A stretch of 64,000 bases of DNA from Scytalidium lignicola (Eukaryota; Ascomycota; Leotiomycetes), in the NCBI GenBank assembly GCA_002812745.2, contig NCSJ02000003.1, positions 124,001-188,000 on the forward strand. Direction: 5' to 3'. Made by a program: the position numbers and the translations under genes. The notes beneath the pieces are model-generated. The model did not search any database. It saw nothing but the letters and a program-made list of their open reading frames with translations, and was not told where the DNA came from. Shown piece after piece: positions 36,370 to 48,482 of this stretch (position 1 is its first letter; every line of letters starts with the position of its first letter).

Positions 36370-37197
36370 CTATAGTTGCTGGTCATCGTTTTGCACCACC
36401 TCCTGGATCTTCTCGAGAGTCTCCAGCTCGATCTGGTCTAGAGAACCTGTGACGTCCACGCTGATAACATCCGTCTCGTCCTCACCAGGCTCCTCGAGAG
36501 CATCAAACTGGCTGTGGACCATGCCTGCGCCCATGTAGTGTCCTTTGCGGGCTTGCACACGCTCTAGAAGGACCTTTTCGGTGGCATGCAGATAGACAAA
36601 ATGCACACGGACGTTGTGTGAGTAGTAAGGAGCCACGCGGATCACATCACGGTACTTGCGCTTCAGGGCCGAGCAGGTCAGAACGACGCCTTGGGCGCCA
36701 GACTGTAGACGACGGAGAGATTCCTGTCGCAGAGCTGTGAGCCAGTCCCAACGATCAGCGTCATTCAAGGGAATGCCACGGGACATCTTCTCGACATTGG
36801 CCTTTGGGTGGAACTGAGAACGAAACAACTATCAGTTTTCTGATTTTTCTTCTTCTTCTTCTAATTATAATGCAACAACACACGACGAGTGATTGAGTAG
36901 GTAGAGGCGGGAGGGGAAGTTGAGCTACAAAGAAAGGGGACATACCTCGTCTCCTTCAATGTACGGCAGGTCCATAGCTTGAGAAATGAACTTTGCAACT
37001 GTGCTCTTTCCAGAACCCGCCGGGCCTGTAATCAGCCAGATGTGCTTGTGGTGACCTTCTGGTTGACGGGCTTGGTGGATGGCTGTGCCATTCGTTATGG
37101 AGCTGTAGGTAGTGGCCGAGATAGGTAGGTGGTCTGCCATAGCGGATGGTGCTTGTCCCATGGTTGCTGGTTGACGATTCTCGTAAGATAGCATCAT
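36370..37197 (-). CDS. Gluconokinase
   Basis: Phosphorylates D-gluconate to 6-phosphogluconate for the pentose phosphate pathway. Exons 37197-36946 and 36813-36370 give 231 aa. The Walker A motif is GPAGSGKST with K64. Downstream are IEGDEFHPKANVEKMSRGIP (created by the splice), DADRWDWL, LTCSALKRKYRDVIR and the lid RKGHYMGAGMVHSQF, all typical of the GntK family. The start is uncertain: an ATG at 37194 or the one at MGQAPSAM (residue 13) would also serve, and the first 45 residues are not conserved-looking. Confidence 0.92.
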
Positions 37198-40100
37198 TTT
37201 AAAGGTGCCTTTTTTAAGGATGGTGAATGGCCGCTCCGACGTTATAAGGAGCGAGAGCCGGATTGGTGGAAGGAAAGGAGGAGGAAGCGACGCAAGAGAT
37301 GAGACGAGGAAGGCACGCGACAGGAGATGATAACTCAGAGAGGCCTATACGGCGTCACACAAGATTGATAATTGTTAAAGATAGTTATATACAAGAGTTT
37401 GTATATGTATTTGTTTGTAGGTGTTGTGTTTGGGTGCTTGAGTCTTCTTGTGTGTGTGGATGTGTATGACGATATGTGTGCGTATATGGTATATATACGT
37501 AACCAGTTTGTGAAGTCAGAGACAGGCGGACACTAAGGAGATATTAAATAAAAAGAGATGAGCCTTGAATCTGCCGGCCTGAATCTGGCTTGTCCACCGT
37601 TAAGGTTTGAGTGGGGGGGTGGGGTCGGAGAAGAGCGTGGCAACAGAGGACTCGAGGTTAGTCACGATCAGGCAAAGAGAGGAAGAGGAAATGGAAGGAA
37701 GAGCTAGAAGAATCCAATGACTATTTAGAGGGAATAAATGAAACGATGATCCGGAGCAGCGAAGATCAGGGAGTTCAAGGGAAAACGGGGGCATGGCAGA
37801 CGGGGATGGCTTTCTTTAAGTACCGTAGCTTCTGGAGCGTTTGTCTGACCCTAGGCCATGTCCCATGCCACGGCCGCTGAAACAAGGCAGAGAGGGCCAG
37901 GTACATGAGGGCAGCAAAGGCACGAGAAGAGGGCATGGGGGTCACACAAAGGTGGAAATGCCATGAGAACCCGTCGCAAAAGCCGCGCTGGAGGGGGCAA
38001 TCAAGTAAAAAGGACTGATCCAGATTGACGGGAGGCGGATGGTGGAGGGCGGAAGGCTGAGCGAAACCAGCAAATTGGTCGACACGGTCTTGGCTCTTGT
38101 TTGCTTGGGATTGGCAGGTTTTGGAGGTGTTGTGTTCTGTTATGTGCTGGTGCGTGACTTCCCGCTCAAAAGGGAAATACTCCAAAATTACCCAGAAGGG
38201 CAGACTAAGTCAAGACGTTACGTTAGACAGATCTAGGTCCCCCAGTTCTAGACACGGTAAGCGCTAGGCTAGATCAGGTAGTGCTCTGTACTGTAAAATA
38301 GCAAAGCAGTCAACATAGAGACTTGGTTCGAGGTACGTATAAAGAAGGAAGACGGGCCATAATTAGAACTTACTTCTGTTGGTTGAGGTCCTGTAACTGC
38401 TGCTGCAAATACTGTAGAGTACAGTAACGTACTGTACGCTGGCTCCTCTCCCGAACCTCCAACCGGCGACTGCTGGACTTGCCTCGTACAGGTCAGCCAG
38501 AGAACTTGGGTGAAATGAGGTGTGACGGGCTGCGCGCAAGACCTTTTTGCCCCACAATCCCGCACTAACCGGGATGGCTTTTTGCCCCTTGCTCAACAAC
38601 CCTGGTCTGCATCCGGACTGNCCTCCGGGTTTGGGGATGGGTTACTTGACTGTACTGCCCTGGTCTTCTGTCATTGAGAAGGGCATGAAAGTCACCGCTC
38701 GGTCTCCCATTTCCAGCTCACCACGACGATGACGATGTATTCCCATCAAGGATATTAACTGGACCGTTGGCGCTACACATGTCTGTATATTACTGTACTG
38801 CCAGATTAGCAGAACTATTTGTGTAAATAAATAAGACAAGATAAAAACCATCATCACAATAAACTGAAAGTGACCGAATACAAGGCGCACTTTGATCTGG
38901 CAAACTACCACACAATAGAAGGTATCGTAAGTACATCTTGTACACGAACGTACAGTACAACTACCACTGTGTACTACGCCATCAAATGGTTGAGGGATTT
39001 TAATCAACCACGCCGTCGGCCTCGTTGGCCGCTGGGTGTTTTGCTGCACTGCCGGTTGCCGCAGGTTGAACCATCCGCCGTCGTAACGACCTCGGAAAAA
39101 GAAAGAGGGAAACACCAGCCACGGGGAAAAGCGAAAACGGAAAAAAAGGGAAATTTTACCAAGGAATACCGTAAGGCCGCCACAAAGTTCCTGGACCGCC
39201 ATATGGCAGGCAGCATGCAGACAAGCGGGACCCTCTTTTCTTCTCAGCACTGGGGCGCTCTGATCTTCGATGGCCGAACTTTTAATGTGGAGACGTCAAT
39301 GTGACGAAAGCGTGGGATGATGCCCATGGGAGTGGGATGACGCTGCCAGCCTTGGCTTTGGCCGGGTCACCCAGGTCAAGGGCTTGGGGCTGGAGTCCAG
39401 AGGCCTTAGGACTAAGGACGACCATTGGAGGGGGGAGGGTGTCAGATTATCAGGGGTGCTGGTGGTGCAGTCCGATTACGGCCAGGCACTAGGTACCTCC
39501 GTACGAAAGTGCAGTGCTGTTGATGAGCTACAGCAATGGTCGCCCATCCAAGTATCCAATAGGCTGGCGAGGTTGACATTTTCTTTCCTGACCAGTGCCT
39601 CATTATTACAGTACACAATACTTCGTACTTTTTTCCTTTTTCCACTCTTCTCTCCATTTTCTTTTCCCTTTTCGGTTCGGTCTGGGTACCTCCGCTGTTG
39701 AACATCGAAGATCGTACCGCTACAGTAACACAAGGTCTCGTAGTACATCATCATAATTCATGACTAGGCACAAGTACGAAACCACCAAAAAGCTCTGTCC
39801 TCTTTCCCCTTTTGCTTCCTTTTTTCTGATCACAAGAACAGCTTTCTCCAGCATAAAGCATTACAGAGCAATAACACACCGCTCTCTAAGCACGGTCATC
39901 CAGCTTCCCCGGGAAATGAGTTAAAAGGGGATTGGTCCTGCTGGTGGTTTTTATTCTTGCAGAAGCAGCGCAACCCTCATTTCCAACAAAACGTGGAGTT
40001 GGAGGTCAGCAGATCGATCCCGTCGCGCCTTGTCCGATCGGGCCTGGTCTTCTCAGGACGCCGTGGGGCTGGGCTGGGGTGGCTTTGGTGGCGTGGTGGC

Positions 40101-43100
40101 TTAGTCGCCATCTCCATCCGGCCGTGGGGGTTCGTTTTTAAAGCACCCTGGCACCGTAGAAGGCAAGTGTCAAACGTGCACACAGACTGGTATTTCTGCT
40201 CCTGGCGCTATGTGTAACACACAAGATGTACAAGACAACCCAATCCTTCTTCCTCTCCTGCAGATGATGGCTACATGATAGCCCAATGCCTCACTGTATT
40301 AAACACCAGCTACAGACCGTAGAATCTAGTTACCGACTTTCGTGTTACTTGCAGTAGGCATTGCTGCAATTGGAGTCAGGCCACCCGGCCACAACAACCA
40401 GAGGGAACAGTTTATCGAACCATAACAGCAAGTACTGTAGTAGCACAGCAGCAACCAGAGTGTGAGATCCAAGATTCCATGAAGATTGACCGCTTTGTGA
40501 CAATAGCGGCGTTCGTTTCTGTTTCGTAACCACGCCCTAGCTATGGCACATCTCAGCGATCTCCGTCATCATTACTGTAGAACAGCTGACTCCGAAGCAA
40601 CTAGGAGGTTACGGGTTTCTCGCGGTCCAGCCTTTTCTTGATGACCAAAATCGCTTCCTTCATCCAGCAAGTCGGGTTCTCTTCCAGCACTTCTCGCACG
40701 TCCTTGCCCGTGTCCACCATCGGGCGCCTAGACATCTGCGACTTTGAAGAGAACAAGCTGGCGGCCGCGCAACCACTCACCATGCATCATCACTCGTCTA
40801 ATCGTTTTAACTGACGCATCCGCAACAACCACTAAACTACTCCGTATTGTGTTAGCAACTCGCTCACTACTCTTGCTGCTATCGCTGCTCCAGGCTCAAG
40901 CAACAGTGGGGTCCGGCGCTATGGAAGTCCATCCTACAGGTCCGGGGACTGGCATTTCTCATCGCAGACCCTCCTGCTTCGATGCTAGAACAGGCATCCA
41001 GGCTAATGCCAGGGCAAGACCAGCTGATCTTCCAGCCTCACACGCTCACGCACACGCGCAGGCATGATGTCTTTTCCAGGTTGTACTGTCGATTCTGCGG
41101 TGTTTTTACCTTGTTCTGGACGCGCCGAAGCTTCTCTCGAGAGCAGACGGCTGGATTGAGGGGTAGCGAGAGAACATGGCCCCTCGCCCTCATCCGACCA
41201 TGGATATCTTCTATGCAGTACAGAGGATGATGTCCATCTTCGCCTGCCTGCATTCAGCGCGCCATGCACAATCCCGACATCTCGGATTGGGATGGGAAAC
41301 TGTCATCCCATGCACTTGGGCATTCGGTACAACCAGCAGAACACAGACAAGTACCGATACCGGTCAGATGGGGCCTTGAGGTCTTCGATGCCCTTCATAT
41401 CTGATTGACAAAAGTACCGCACCAATAAGATAACAGAGAGTAAGAAACATAATGCAGTAAAATCTTGTGCTACATGATATAGTAGTTGTTTCTTTAGTTT
41501 TAGTTTTCATTTTCTAAACTAAATTTCATTTAATTCCTCTTGATTAGCCCATAGCGCACAAGAGCTTTGCACGCATTAAGATTGATGCATTAATATCTCA
41601 CCTTTATTATGATTTCCCCTCGAATGCCTGGGAACTGCTCGATGCGGTTTCAATTGATTCATGTCCCTGTAAGATGATTTTGCGGGGTTTCGGTAATTGG
41701 GCGAAACAGAGCGAGGGCGCTGAGATCAAGGCACGAGGAACTAATTACCAAGCAGGAAGAAGAAACGGTGAGATCTAGACTCCCCTGAATGACAATCTCT
41801 CATTCTCCCCGGAAAGCCACCCATTACTGCAAAAATTTCCATTGGGTCACTTGACGTTCTTCTCAGGGGGCTCACCAAAGAAAAATTCAATAAAGATATT
41901 AAAATTAAAAAAATTCTACGCGAATCAAGAGTGTGGATTCTCCTCCATATTCTAGTCTATTCTAGAATTTCCTTTCTCCTAGCCGATTCATGCCCTATGA
42001 TACAGTAAATGTGGGTTTTGCGTGGGAAAATGCCCCCAAATATTATGGGGGCCCGCTTGATTACGGTACTTGTATCTCCAGGGGCCAGGCGCACAAACGT
42101 TCCAAGGGGCATTCCGGATTGTGTGCTGTGGCATTGTGGATAAGCCCCCTTCTCACCTTCTTAGCGAACTAAAATAGAAGAAGCAAAAGGTTTCCATTGA
42201 ACGCAACTCCATTTTTAGAATTTAATCCCTGGGAAGAGGGAGAGGGGGCTTGGAATCCGGGTATTTTCCCCCACTAATGCATTCAGTAAATAAAAAAAAG
42301 GGGGAAAGGGTTAAAAAACAATAGTATCATTTTTTTTTCAATTTTGATTTGTTTCATCGTAATTGGATTGGAGGGAAAAGAAAACTTTCCCCCCGTCAGT
42401 TGCCGCCGGCTCTCTTTTCCCCGGCATGCGTCCATCTCGGTCCGTCAGTCGCCGAATCCTTGTATTTTTCGGGTTTGTCCTGTTTTTGTGCGACCTCGTT
42501 TGCGTTTGCGGGAATAGATATAACCGTAACGTTGTACCGGGATACGAGAGTACTTTTTTGTTTTACAGTACCCCCCCACTTCCTCCATGTTTTTCTCTCG
42601 CCTGTCCCCGTCTCTTTTCCCCCTCATCGCTGAGGAAGTTCCGCCATTTTGGACAAGCCACTCAACANTTTTTCNTTTTTGTTGGCATTGATTAAATTTT
42701 TGGTTTTTTGCAATATCGGTAGGGCTTAGGCTTGGGATTGTGGCTGTCGGTCTCTCGACTCATTTATCTCTATTTTAAAAGTACCACGATTAGACAGTTT
42801 TTTTCCCCAGGCACGTGTGTAGTGTTCTCCCCTGATGCCACTAAAATAAGTACTGCACAATACATTGCCTTCCTCCCCGTGCGACCTTCCCTGCTAGGTA
42901 TATCTAGTAGTGTAGTAGCAACAGCAATCAAGGTCACAGGAACTTGTAATGATACTGTACATACATAGCAACGAGCCCGGTTCGTGTTCACCTGACCGAC
43001 TGTACTGTAACAGTAATTCAGGCCAAATCAAGTTCGTTCTTAAAAACTCACTAACAAAGATGGGGAAGCATATTCAAAGTAAAACCAACAGAGACGAGAA

Positions 43101-43819
43101 AAAGCAAGAAGAAAGAAGNAAAAAAAGATCTGCTTGTCTACACAGATCATCATTTATGGAAGTGGATATCCGGACACACATCTCGATTTATATATGCAAG
43201 TCTATGAAGTAAAGCGCGTGCATACAACCATGCGTTACTCGAAAAGCTGAGCTGCCCATCTTGTACTGTACTTTACTCCCTTTCCCGCGCCGCTGTCAGT
43301 TATATATAATACAGGGCATTTATTGGATAGGAGTTATGTCCTTTTTTCTCGCATGTTCTCGGATGCAGNAAAGTGCGGGGTGGGAACTTTATCTACACGT
43401 GATGCTGGAGCACAGAGGAGGGGTTGCCAAGGCGAGCCGAGGGGTTGGTTGATTGCCCCTCATCTGGAGATAGTGAGCAATAAGGAGATACAGAAGGTAC
43501 AGGTACAATAACTTTCACACAAGAAAAAGAAAAGAAGAATGCAGGGGAAAGAATGCATAATTATGAGTTAGTACAATACTTCTATAAAGAAAAAAATAAA
43601 CGGAATGGAATTCTTTTTATGTTTCTCGCAATTTGATGTGGCTCTTATGAACTTTTTATTTATCCATGAGTTATTTTACTTTCACACCAGGGTGGGATGG
43701 GTTCTTTAATAGTGGGGGAAAGGTTAACAGTACCTGCCCCGTCATCGGGTTGGTACATCATCACCTAGTCGAGGGCCAACTCTTTCTATTGAACTAACAT
43801 CCAAACGCACGCTTTTCTC
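37198..43819. other. 6.6-kb region without recognisable genes, rich in TACTGTA motifs
   Basis: This lies between divergent gluconokinase and aldolase starts. The longest frames are short, low-complexity and lack family sequence. It contains 15 TACTGTA/TACAGTA motifs, a GT-rich tract near 37397-37500, several homopolymer runs and five ambiguous bases (38621, 42668, 42675, 43119, 43369). I see no transposon ends, long repeats or RNA genes. Possible contents are long 5' leaders, promoters, noncoding transcripts or an old degraded element. Confidence 0.5.
38410..38436. repeat. Three TACTGTA-type motifs phased at 10 bp
   Basis: TACTGTA at 38410, TACAGTA at 38420 and TACTGTA at 38430. Neighbouring copies are inverted, so either pair could form a 7-bp hairpin with a 3-nt loop. 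The 10-bp step is close to one helical turn. Confidence 0.85.
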
Positions 43820-45224
43820 ATGAACCATCTCACAATAACAAAACAATTACATAACTCGTCTCGTTTATCTCCAAGATATTACTCGTGTCTATCATTACAT
43901 CTAAGAGCTACATATCCTTCTTCTCGATCTCAGCAACATCAGCAGCAAATTCGAACTTGGGTTAAAAAACAGGCTCGCAAGATGTCGGATTCAACTATGA
44001 CAACCATGCAGAGTAACAACCGTCTGCTGAGGGCTTTTAAAGAGGGCAAGGGCGCCAGTATGGGCGTCTGGCAGATGATTCCTGGTAGCAATGTTGCGAG
44101 GACGCTGGCGAGGACCGGGGTTGATTGGGTGCTGGTTGATTGTGAGCACGGGAACATTGACGGTGAGTTGTGAGATCTATTTCTTTCTCTCATTTTAAGG
44201 CTTTTCTGTTGGGCTTCTATTTTTACATTCCCATTGATGTTCACTTGATTGGGCTTGTTGAGAGCCTCATACAAGCCCAGTTTCTTTGCTTTTGGTTTAA
44301 AGTTTGAATTTTGTAGTTGCGTTCTTTTCTACCACTTTGTAGGATTTATGTTTCAATTCTGAGAGCAGTACATATTCCTATGGTTGATTGACTATCCTAA
44401 GTCACCTAGCTCCTTAATTCATACTGACGACCATCAGATGCTGCTATGCACGAAGCTGTACCTGCGATAGCAGCTTGCGGTGTTAGCCCCATTGTTAGAA
44501 TCCCAGATAACCAAGGATTCTTAGTTAAACGTGAGCTGCCAGAATACCTCTGAAATGGGGGTTAAACCTAACCAGCATAGGTGCACTTGATTCCGGTGCT
44601 CATGGAGTGCTTGTGCCCCTCATATACACCACCGAAGATGCAAAGGCTCTGGTTACTAGTGCAAAATTCCCTCCCGTGGGCAAGAGAGGCTTTGGGTCCC
44701 CTTTTCCAATGGAGAGGTTCCACCAAGATCTAGCATCATCTGACTACCTAAAGCAAGCGAATGACGCGCTCCTGACTATGGTTCAGATTGAGACTAAGGA
44801 GGCACTCGAGGATGTTGACGCTATTGCTGCCATCCCTGGCGTCGACGTCCTTTTCGTAGGTAAGATGTCTTGATGCATTGTAGATTTTCTCCCGTTCATC
44901 CCCACATTGGGCACGATATTAATACTCCTCCTAGGTCCCTTTGACTTGGGCAATAATATTGGGCATCCCATCATCGATGGGGTAATGCATGAAAACCTCA
45001 ATGCTGCAATTTCAAAGGTGCTAAAAGCGGCCAATGCTGCGGGCAAGAAGGCCGGGATCTTCTGCACAAGTGGTGAACAATCCAAGAAGTATGCGGATGA
45101 GGGTTTTCACATGATCAGCGTTGCTACTGATCAACTTGTTTTGCCAATGGCTGTGACAGATGCTGTCAATAAAGCGAAAGGGTTAGGCCCAGCTCCCAAG
45201 CCGACAGGTCCCTACGGAAAGTAG
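43820..45224 (+). CDS. HpcH/HpaI-type 2-keto acid aldolase
   Basis: Class II, metal-dependent aldolase family that cleaves 2-keto-3-deoxy acids to pyruvate and an aldehyde. Exons 43820-44162, 44438-44530, 44581-44859 and 44935-45224 give 334 aa. The family core is clear: DWVLVDCEHGNID, VRIPDNQGFLVKR, LDSGAHGVLVPLIYT, then MVQIETKEALEDV and VDVLFVGPFDLGNNIG. The first 53 residues (MNHLTITKQLHNSSRL) are Ser/Arg-rich and could be a mitochondrial presequence; alternatively translation starts at MSDSTMTT (43982). The substrate is unknown. It faces gluconokinase across the long gene-free region. Confidence 0.88.
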
Positions 45225-45444
45225 GGAATGCTTCCGAAGCGACCACAGAAAACCCTTGCCAAGGAAAGAGATACAAAGAAGCCGACTATCATTAGCTGCA
45301 CCAAAAGTTTGCGGGATTTTTAGTGTAAAGATGCAGTCCCATTTTGATATCATTGCTGCTTTGGGATCGATGTTTCGACTCTGACCCACATTAGATATGC
45401 AAACTCACGAGAGAACTAGGGATACATGTGCTCGTCATATTTAA

Positions 45445-45876
45445 TTAGTTAGAAACTTTCCCTTCAATTGAATCCATCAACTCATGAACTTGGGCAGCAG
45501 TAAACCTATGCATGAGTTTCTTCGCCTTCGGCGCCATCTCTGGTTGCTCTGCCCCTCCATCAGTCTTGCTGACATGGATCTATGTATGCTAATCAGCCTA
45601 AGCTCCTCTCGACCAATCTCATCCCCTTAATTTTCCAGGAGGCCATGAGAAATAGAAATATCTAGGAAAATTACGGACCACAGGCGTATCGAACTCATAA
45701 AGGTCCCGCCATCCCTTGGCTCCAGCGCTCATGACGTCAATTTCTGTGTATGAGAATCTACGCGCATCCCACACTGCGGATAGAGTGTGTTTGGCGTTAG
45801 TGCACAAAGAGCAATTAGCTCGTGTAAAGAGCGTGATTTGACAGACTTGTTGGAGCAATCGTGTGGAGGGAAGCAT
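45445..45876 (-). CDS. Glutaredoxin-like protein (yeast YDR286C family)
   Basis: Small thioredoxin-fold protein, probably mitochondrial. Exons 45876-45679 and 45579-45445 give 110 aa. It has ITLFTRANCSLCTNAKHTL with the redox pair C22-x2-C25 and the family phrase DLYEFDTPV at the splice, continuing IHVSKTDGG and ending with a helix. The intron uses a weak GTCCGT donor, so the junction is a little uncertain, although it gives the expected DTPVIHV. It is head-to-head with the CHORD gene (336 bp). Confidence 0.82.
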
Positions 45877-46212
45877 CTTTATTCCACGCTGATCAATTCG
45901 AGCCCCTTATTCTCTAGTAAAATCAAAAGAATACCAGATAACTTGCGCAAAAGGATATGAAGTCAAAAAATGATGGATGTTGTTGATATCGTTCCCCGAA
46001 TTTTTGTTACGGATCGGGCTATCTGATGATCCATCGGCCCTCCGGAGATAGCTTAGGCGGTGTATAATGGCATTATTGCTTCTGAGACTAAACGCATTGT
46101 AGTAGCTTCTAGAAATTGTATGCTTTGACTAAGACTGCCATAGTCTAATTCTCTAAATTGTCAACAGACAAATCTGGGCGTCTACAAGTTCGTTGAAGTA
46201 TCTAGGTTAATC

Positions 46213-47324
46213 ATGACTCAGGAACCTCAGAAGTGCGTGCATCAGTCCTGTGGTAAAACCTTCACGGACCCAGATGAGGAGTGCAGTTATCATCCTGGCC
46301 CACCTATTTTCCATGAGGGACAGAAAGGTAAGCTTTCGTGCTGGGTAACACATGCTATATTTAGTAGATGAGATATTGGTGAGTCTAACAATATATAGGA
46401 TGGAAATGCTGTAAGCCACGAGTTTTAACCTTCGACGAATTCCTCAATATCCCACCTTGCACCAAAGGTAAACACTCCACTACTGATATCCCTCCAAGCA
46501 TTGAGAAGACCGAGCCACGAGAGCTTCCAGTGGATTTACCAACCCCTCAAACACAATCTCCAGCTCCAGAAATCACACGAGCACCCATCGCTCAGCCAGT
46601 TAACCCCGCTACACCTCCACCTCCACCTGCAGAATCTGAAGATGATGATCCAAGCTTGGAGATCCCTCAAGGAGCTATATGTAGAAGGAAAACATGCGGC
46701 GCAAAATATACTGGGGATAGAGAAGGAGAGAAGTGTGTCCACCATCCTGGAGTACCTATCTTCCACGAGGGTAGCAAGGGATACACGTGCTGCAAGCGGA
46801 AGGTTCTAGAGTTTGACGAGTTCATGAAGATTGAAGGATGTAAAACTAAAGACCGCCATTTGTTTATTGGAAGCGGAGGTAAAGGGAAGAAGGGTGGTGC
46901 TAATGGCACTGGTGGAGAGGAGATTTTGGAGACAGTTAGGTATTTGCTTTTCAGTGATCTAAGGGATGATGTTGAAGAGCTTACAAGTTATGCCAGACAC
47001 GATTTCTATCAAACTCCAACTACAGTTATTGCGTCGTACTTCCTAAAGAAGATCAATAAAGATGTAGCAAAAGTAGAGTTCACTTCATCTACAACACTAG
47101 ATCTAGACCTGATTACGACGGATAACCCTCCTAAACGGTATAAAGCTGCTGTACCATTATTTGGAGAAATTGATCCTGCAGCATCAAGCTTTAAGATCAT
47201 GGGTACTAAGCTGGAACTGAATCTGGTGAAGGCTGATGGCGCTTCTTGGCCAACGCTGAGGAATGACGAGGCTAGAACTGGTGAAATCTTACAGATTGGA
47301 AAGGCAGGAAGGATTGTAAAATAG
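46213..47324 (+). CDS. CHORD and CS domain protein (CHP/Rar1-type)
   Basis: Cochaperone-like protein that binds HSP90 in animals and plants. Exons 46213-46327 and 46399-47324 give 346 aa. Two zinc-binding CHORD modules are present: residues about 8-64 (CVHQSCGKTF to IPPCTKGKH) and about 155-220 (CRRKTCGAKY to GCKTKDRH), each with the CSYHPG or CVHHPG and GWKCCKPR or GYTCCKRK signature. Between them is a Pro-rich linker. The C-terminal CS (p23-like) domain covers about 245-340. The family assignment is firm; the fungal role is inferred. Confidence 0.92.
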
Positions 47325-48482
47325 AAACAGAAATTTACAATACTACAAGGCTTGAAAACCATTGTTGTAGCTTCGGAGTAAGTGTTGTTCCTGATAACTT
47401 GGCACTGCTCCCCACTAGTGATAAACTACAACTCCCAACTATCCATGGTTTAAAATAAACCGATGGGGAAAAGAGTAATAACCAAACTCAAATCGACACA
47501 GAGAAATAAAATAAATATAAATAAAAGAGATGGTAAAAGAGTTCGTGNCCTATGTATGCACCAACATACATATGCCTACGTCTCTGCTAATACCCACACT
47601 TGCAGAATATTAGACTTATATTTCCCTTTCCACCTCAGATAACACAATTTGACCTGACCATTTGACCATAATGGCGCCTGTTGTGTTATTGAGATCCTGC
47701 TTATTTGGAGTTATATAGAAACTTTTACTTCCCTAGTAAAAAGTGAGGTTGTTAGGTTGGGGAGGCAACGGTCAACAGGACGTCCCTGATTCACTGGGAT
47801 CCGTTTATTGCAACTGTTCCCGAGACATGTGATCTGATTATTACCAATTAAGGGAAACTAGAGATATATGCAATTCCCTACAATATGTGATCTCATCATC
47901 TGCTAGTTTTCATGTTAGGTCTTCATAATTTCGATGGAGCTTTCTTCGGAATAGGTGACCTGCTGGATGCTAGAATAAACCTAATGTTAGCGCCACGAAG
48001 AACAAATAACTAACTTCCATCGTTGTCAATAAAAACGAACAAAGGCCGCATAATTAATCATTACATGATCATTTGGGTAGGGGGGGTTGTGCAGAAATAG
48101 AAATATAAACTTTCGAAGAACAATATATTCAGAACAAGGTAATTGGATCAACTTTATTCGTCTTCAATAAATATACCTCCCAGCTTTCCTTGAACGCCAG
48201 CCGTACAGTCCTAGTATCTGAGCCCAGCAATAAACTGGAAAGTGGTGTTAATAAGTAAATAGTACATTAGAAATAAGCTTAAAGACCCAATCCTAGTTTA
48301 GCTTGAGCTTGAAGAATTTGATTATTGGCAACATTTTTTGTGGATGCAGTATGCAGAACGCTGTAGGAAAATGTGATTTTACACAACCACGAACCAAAGG
48401 CGAGATTATAGCTCAAATCAAGGCATATTGATGAGCTAATTGTTAAAGGCATGACTAGGGGTATCTTGCGGACACCCCAAGC
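47325..48482. other. Convergent intergenic region, no gene seen
   Basis: 1158 bp between the CHORD gene and the mitochondrial membrane protein gene, AT-rich, with one ambiguous base at 47548. No protein-like frame. Confidence 0.45.

Noticed and set aside
38642..39250. 202-codon minus-strand frame
   Set aside because: Composition is erratic (runs of Phe, Cys, Val), no family pattern, and it overlaps TACTGTA motifs and an N-bearing block. I treat it as chance.
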